From SAR324 cluster bacterium (lineage in GTDB: Bacteria > SAR324 > XYD2-FULL-50-16): 5,692 nucleotides of DNA. A program made the translations under genes and the position numbers. Within the stretch, counting starts at the first letter, position 1, and every line of letters begins with the position of its first letter. This document shows positions 5,514 through 5,692 of the stretch, piece after piece. Location: assembly GCA_002401295.1 (NCBI GenBank), contig NVSR01000018.1, forward strand, positions 1 to 5,692, read 5' to 3'. A model generated the notes under the pieces. That model was not told the DNA's origin and searched no databases. It was given only the letters and a program-made list of their open reading frames with translations.

Positions 5514-5692
5514 ATGCATTCATTTCTACAGATTGTTGAGAAAAAAGAAAGACTTGTGATTGGAGTCATGTCCGGAACTTCATTGGATGGTGTTGATTTA
5601 GCCCTCATGCGCTTATCGGGCAGTGGGATGCAGCTTTCGATGAATCTTATTGATTTTCGTAGTTACCCAATCTCCTCTACCTGGAGAAAGAG
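5514..5692 (+). CDS. anmK: Anhydro-N-acetylmuramic acid kinase, N-terminal part (3'-truncated by window edge)
   Basis: Fifty-nine codons are visible, starting MHSFLQIVEKKERLVIG. The signature GVMSGTSLDGVDLAL (residues 17-31) is the glycine-rich nucleotide-phosphate loop of AnmK; E. coli AnmK has a near-identical stretch. The enzyme hydrolyses the 1,6-anhydro ring of anhydro-MurNAc and phosphorylates it to MurNAc-6-phosphate in the cytoplasm, as part of peptidoglycan recycling. The family is about 370 residues long, so roughly the first sixth is present. The start is supported by AAGGGA 8 nt upstream. The preceding gene hisG is separated by a strong terminator, so anmK probably has its own promoter within 5371-5500, though I could not identify one. 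Whether the rest of the gene is intact cannot be seen. Confidence 0.93.
   Translation, partial: MHSFLQIVEKKERLVIGVMSGTSLDGVDLALMRLSGSGMQLSMNLIDFRSYPISSTWRK

Overview
The window looks like chromosomal DNA of a Gram-negative bacterium with moderate, slightly AT-rich composition. This is inferred from gene content: a PBP4-type (peptidase S13) D-Ala-D-Ala carboxypeptidase/endopeptidase, an anhydro-N-acetylmuramic acid kinase (anmK, a peptidoglycan-recycling enzyme typical of Gram-negatives) and a probable MscS-type channel end. The lineage cannot be fixed from the sequence alone. All supported genes lie on the + strand and there is no sign of a phage, an insertion sequence or CRISPR.

Layout: (1) 1-199, the 3' end of a gene whose product resembles the C-terminal domain of an MscS-family mechanosensitive channel. 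(2) 200-439, an AT-rich gap with small hairpins and no gene. (3) 440-2071, an exported or membrane-anchored multidomain protein: a hydrophobic N-terminal segment, a carboxypeptidase-regulatory-like beta domain, a PKD/REJ-like domain and six kelch repeats. (4) 2156-4222, the most unusual gene: a signal peptide, three bacterial cadherin-like repeats with an exact 90-residue period, and a complete S13 penicillin-binding domain with SxxK, SxN and KTG motifs. (5) 4223-4415, an intergenic region with a nested inverted-repeat structure, a candidate promoter and a near-consensus DnaA-box-like 9-mer. (6) 4416-5288, hisG, the long (histidine-regulated) form of ATP phosphoribosyltransferase, standing alone. 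(7) 5289-5513, a strong hairpin terminator, two short tandem repeats and a small dyad. (8) 5514-5692, the 5' end of anmK.

The kelch gene and the cadherin-PBP4 gene are 84 bp apart, in the same direction. Both encode exported proteins with adhesive or binding modules, so they may form one envelope-related unit. The cadherin-PBP4 protein and AnmK both act on peptidoglycan (periplasmic trimming and cytoplasmic recycling of its anhydro-sugar), although the promoter and terminator signals suggest that hisG between them is transcribed separately. The best candidate for something undescribed is the cadherin-like-repeat/PBP4 fusion and its kelch neighbour.
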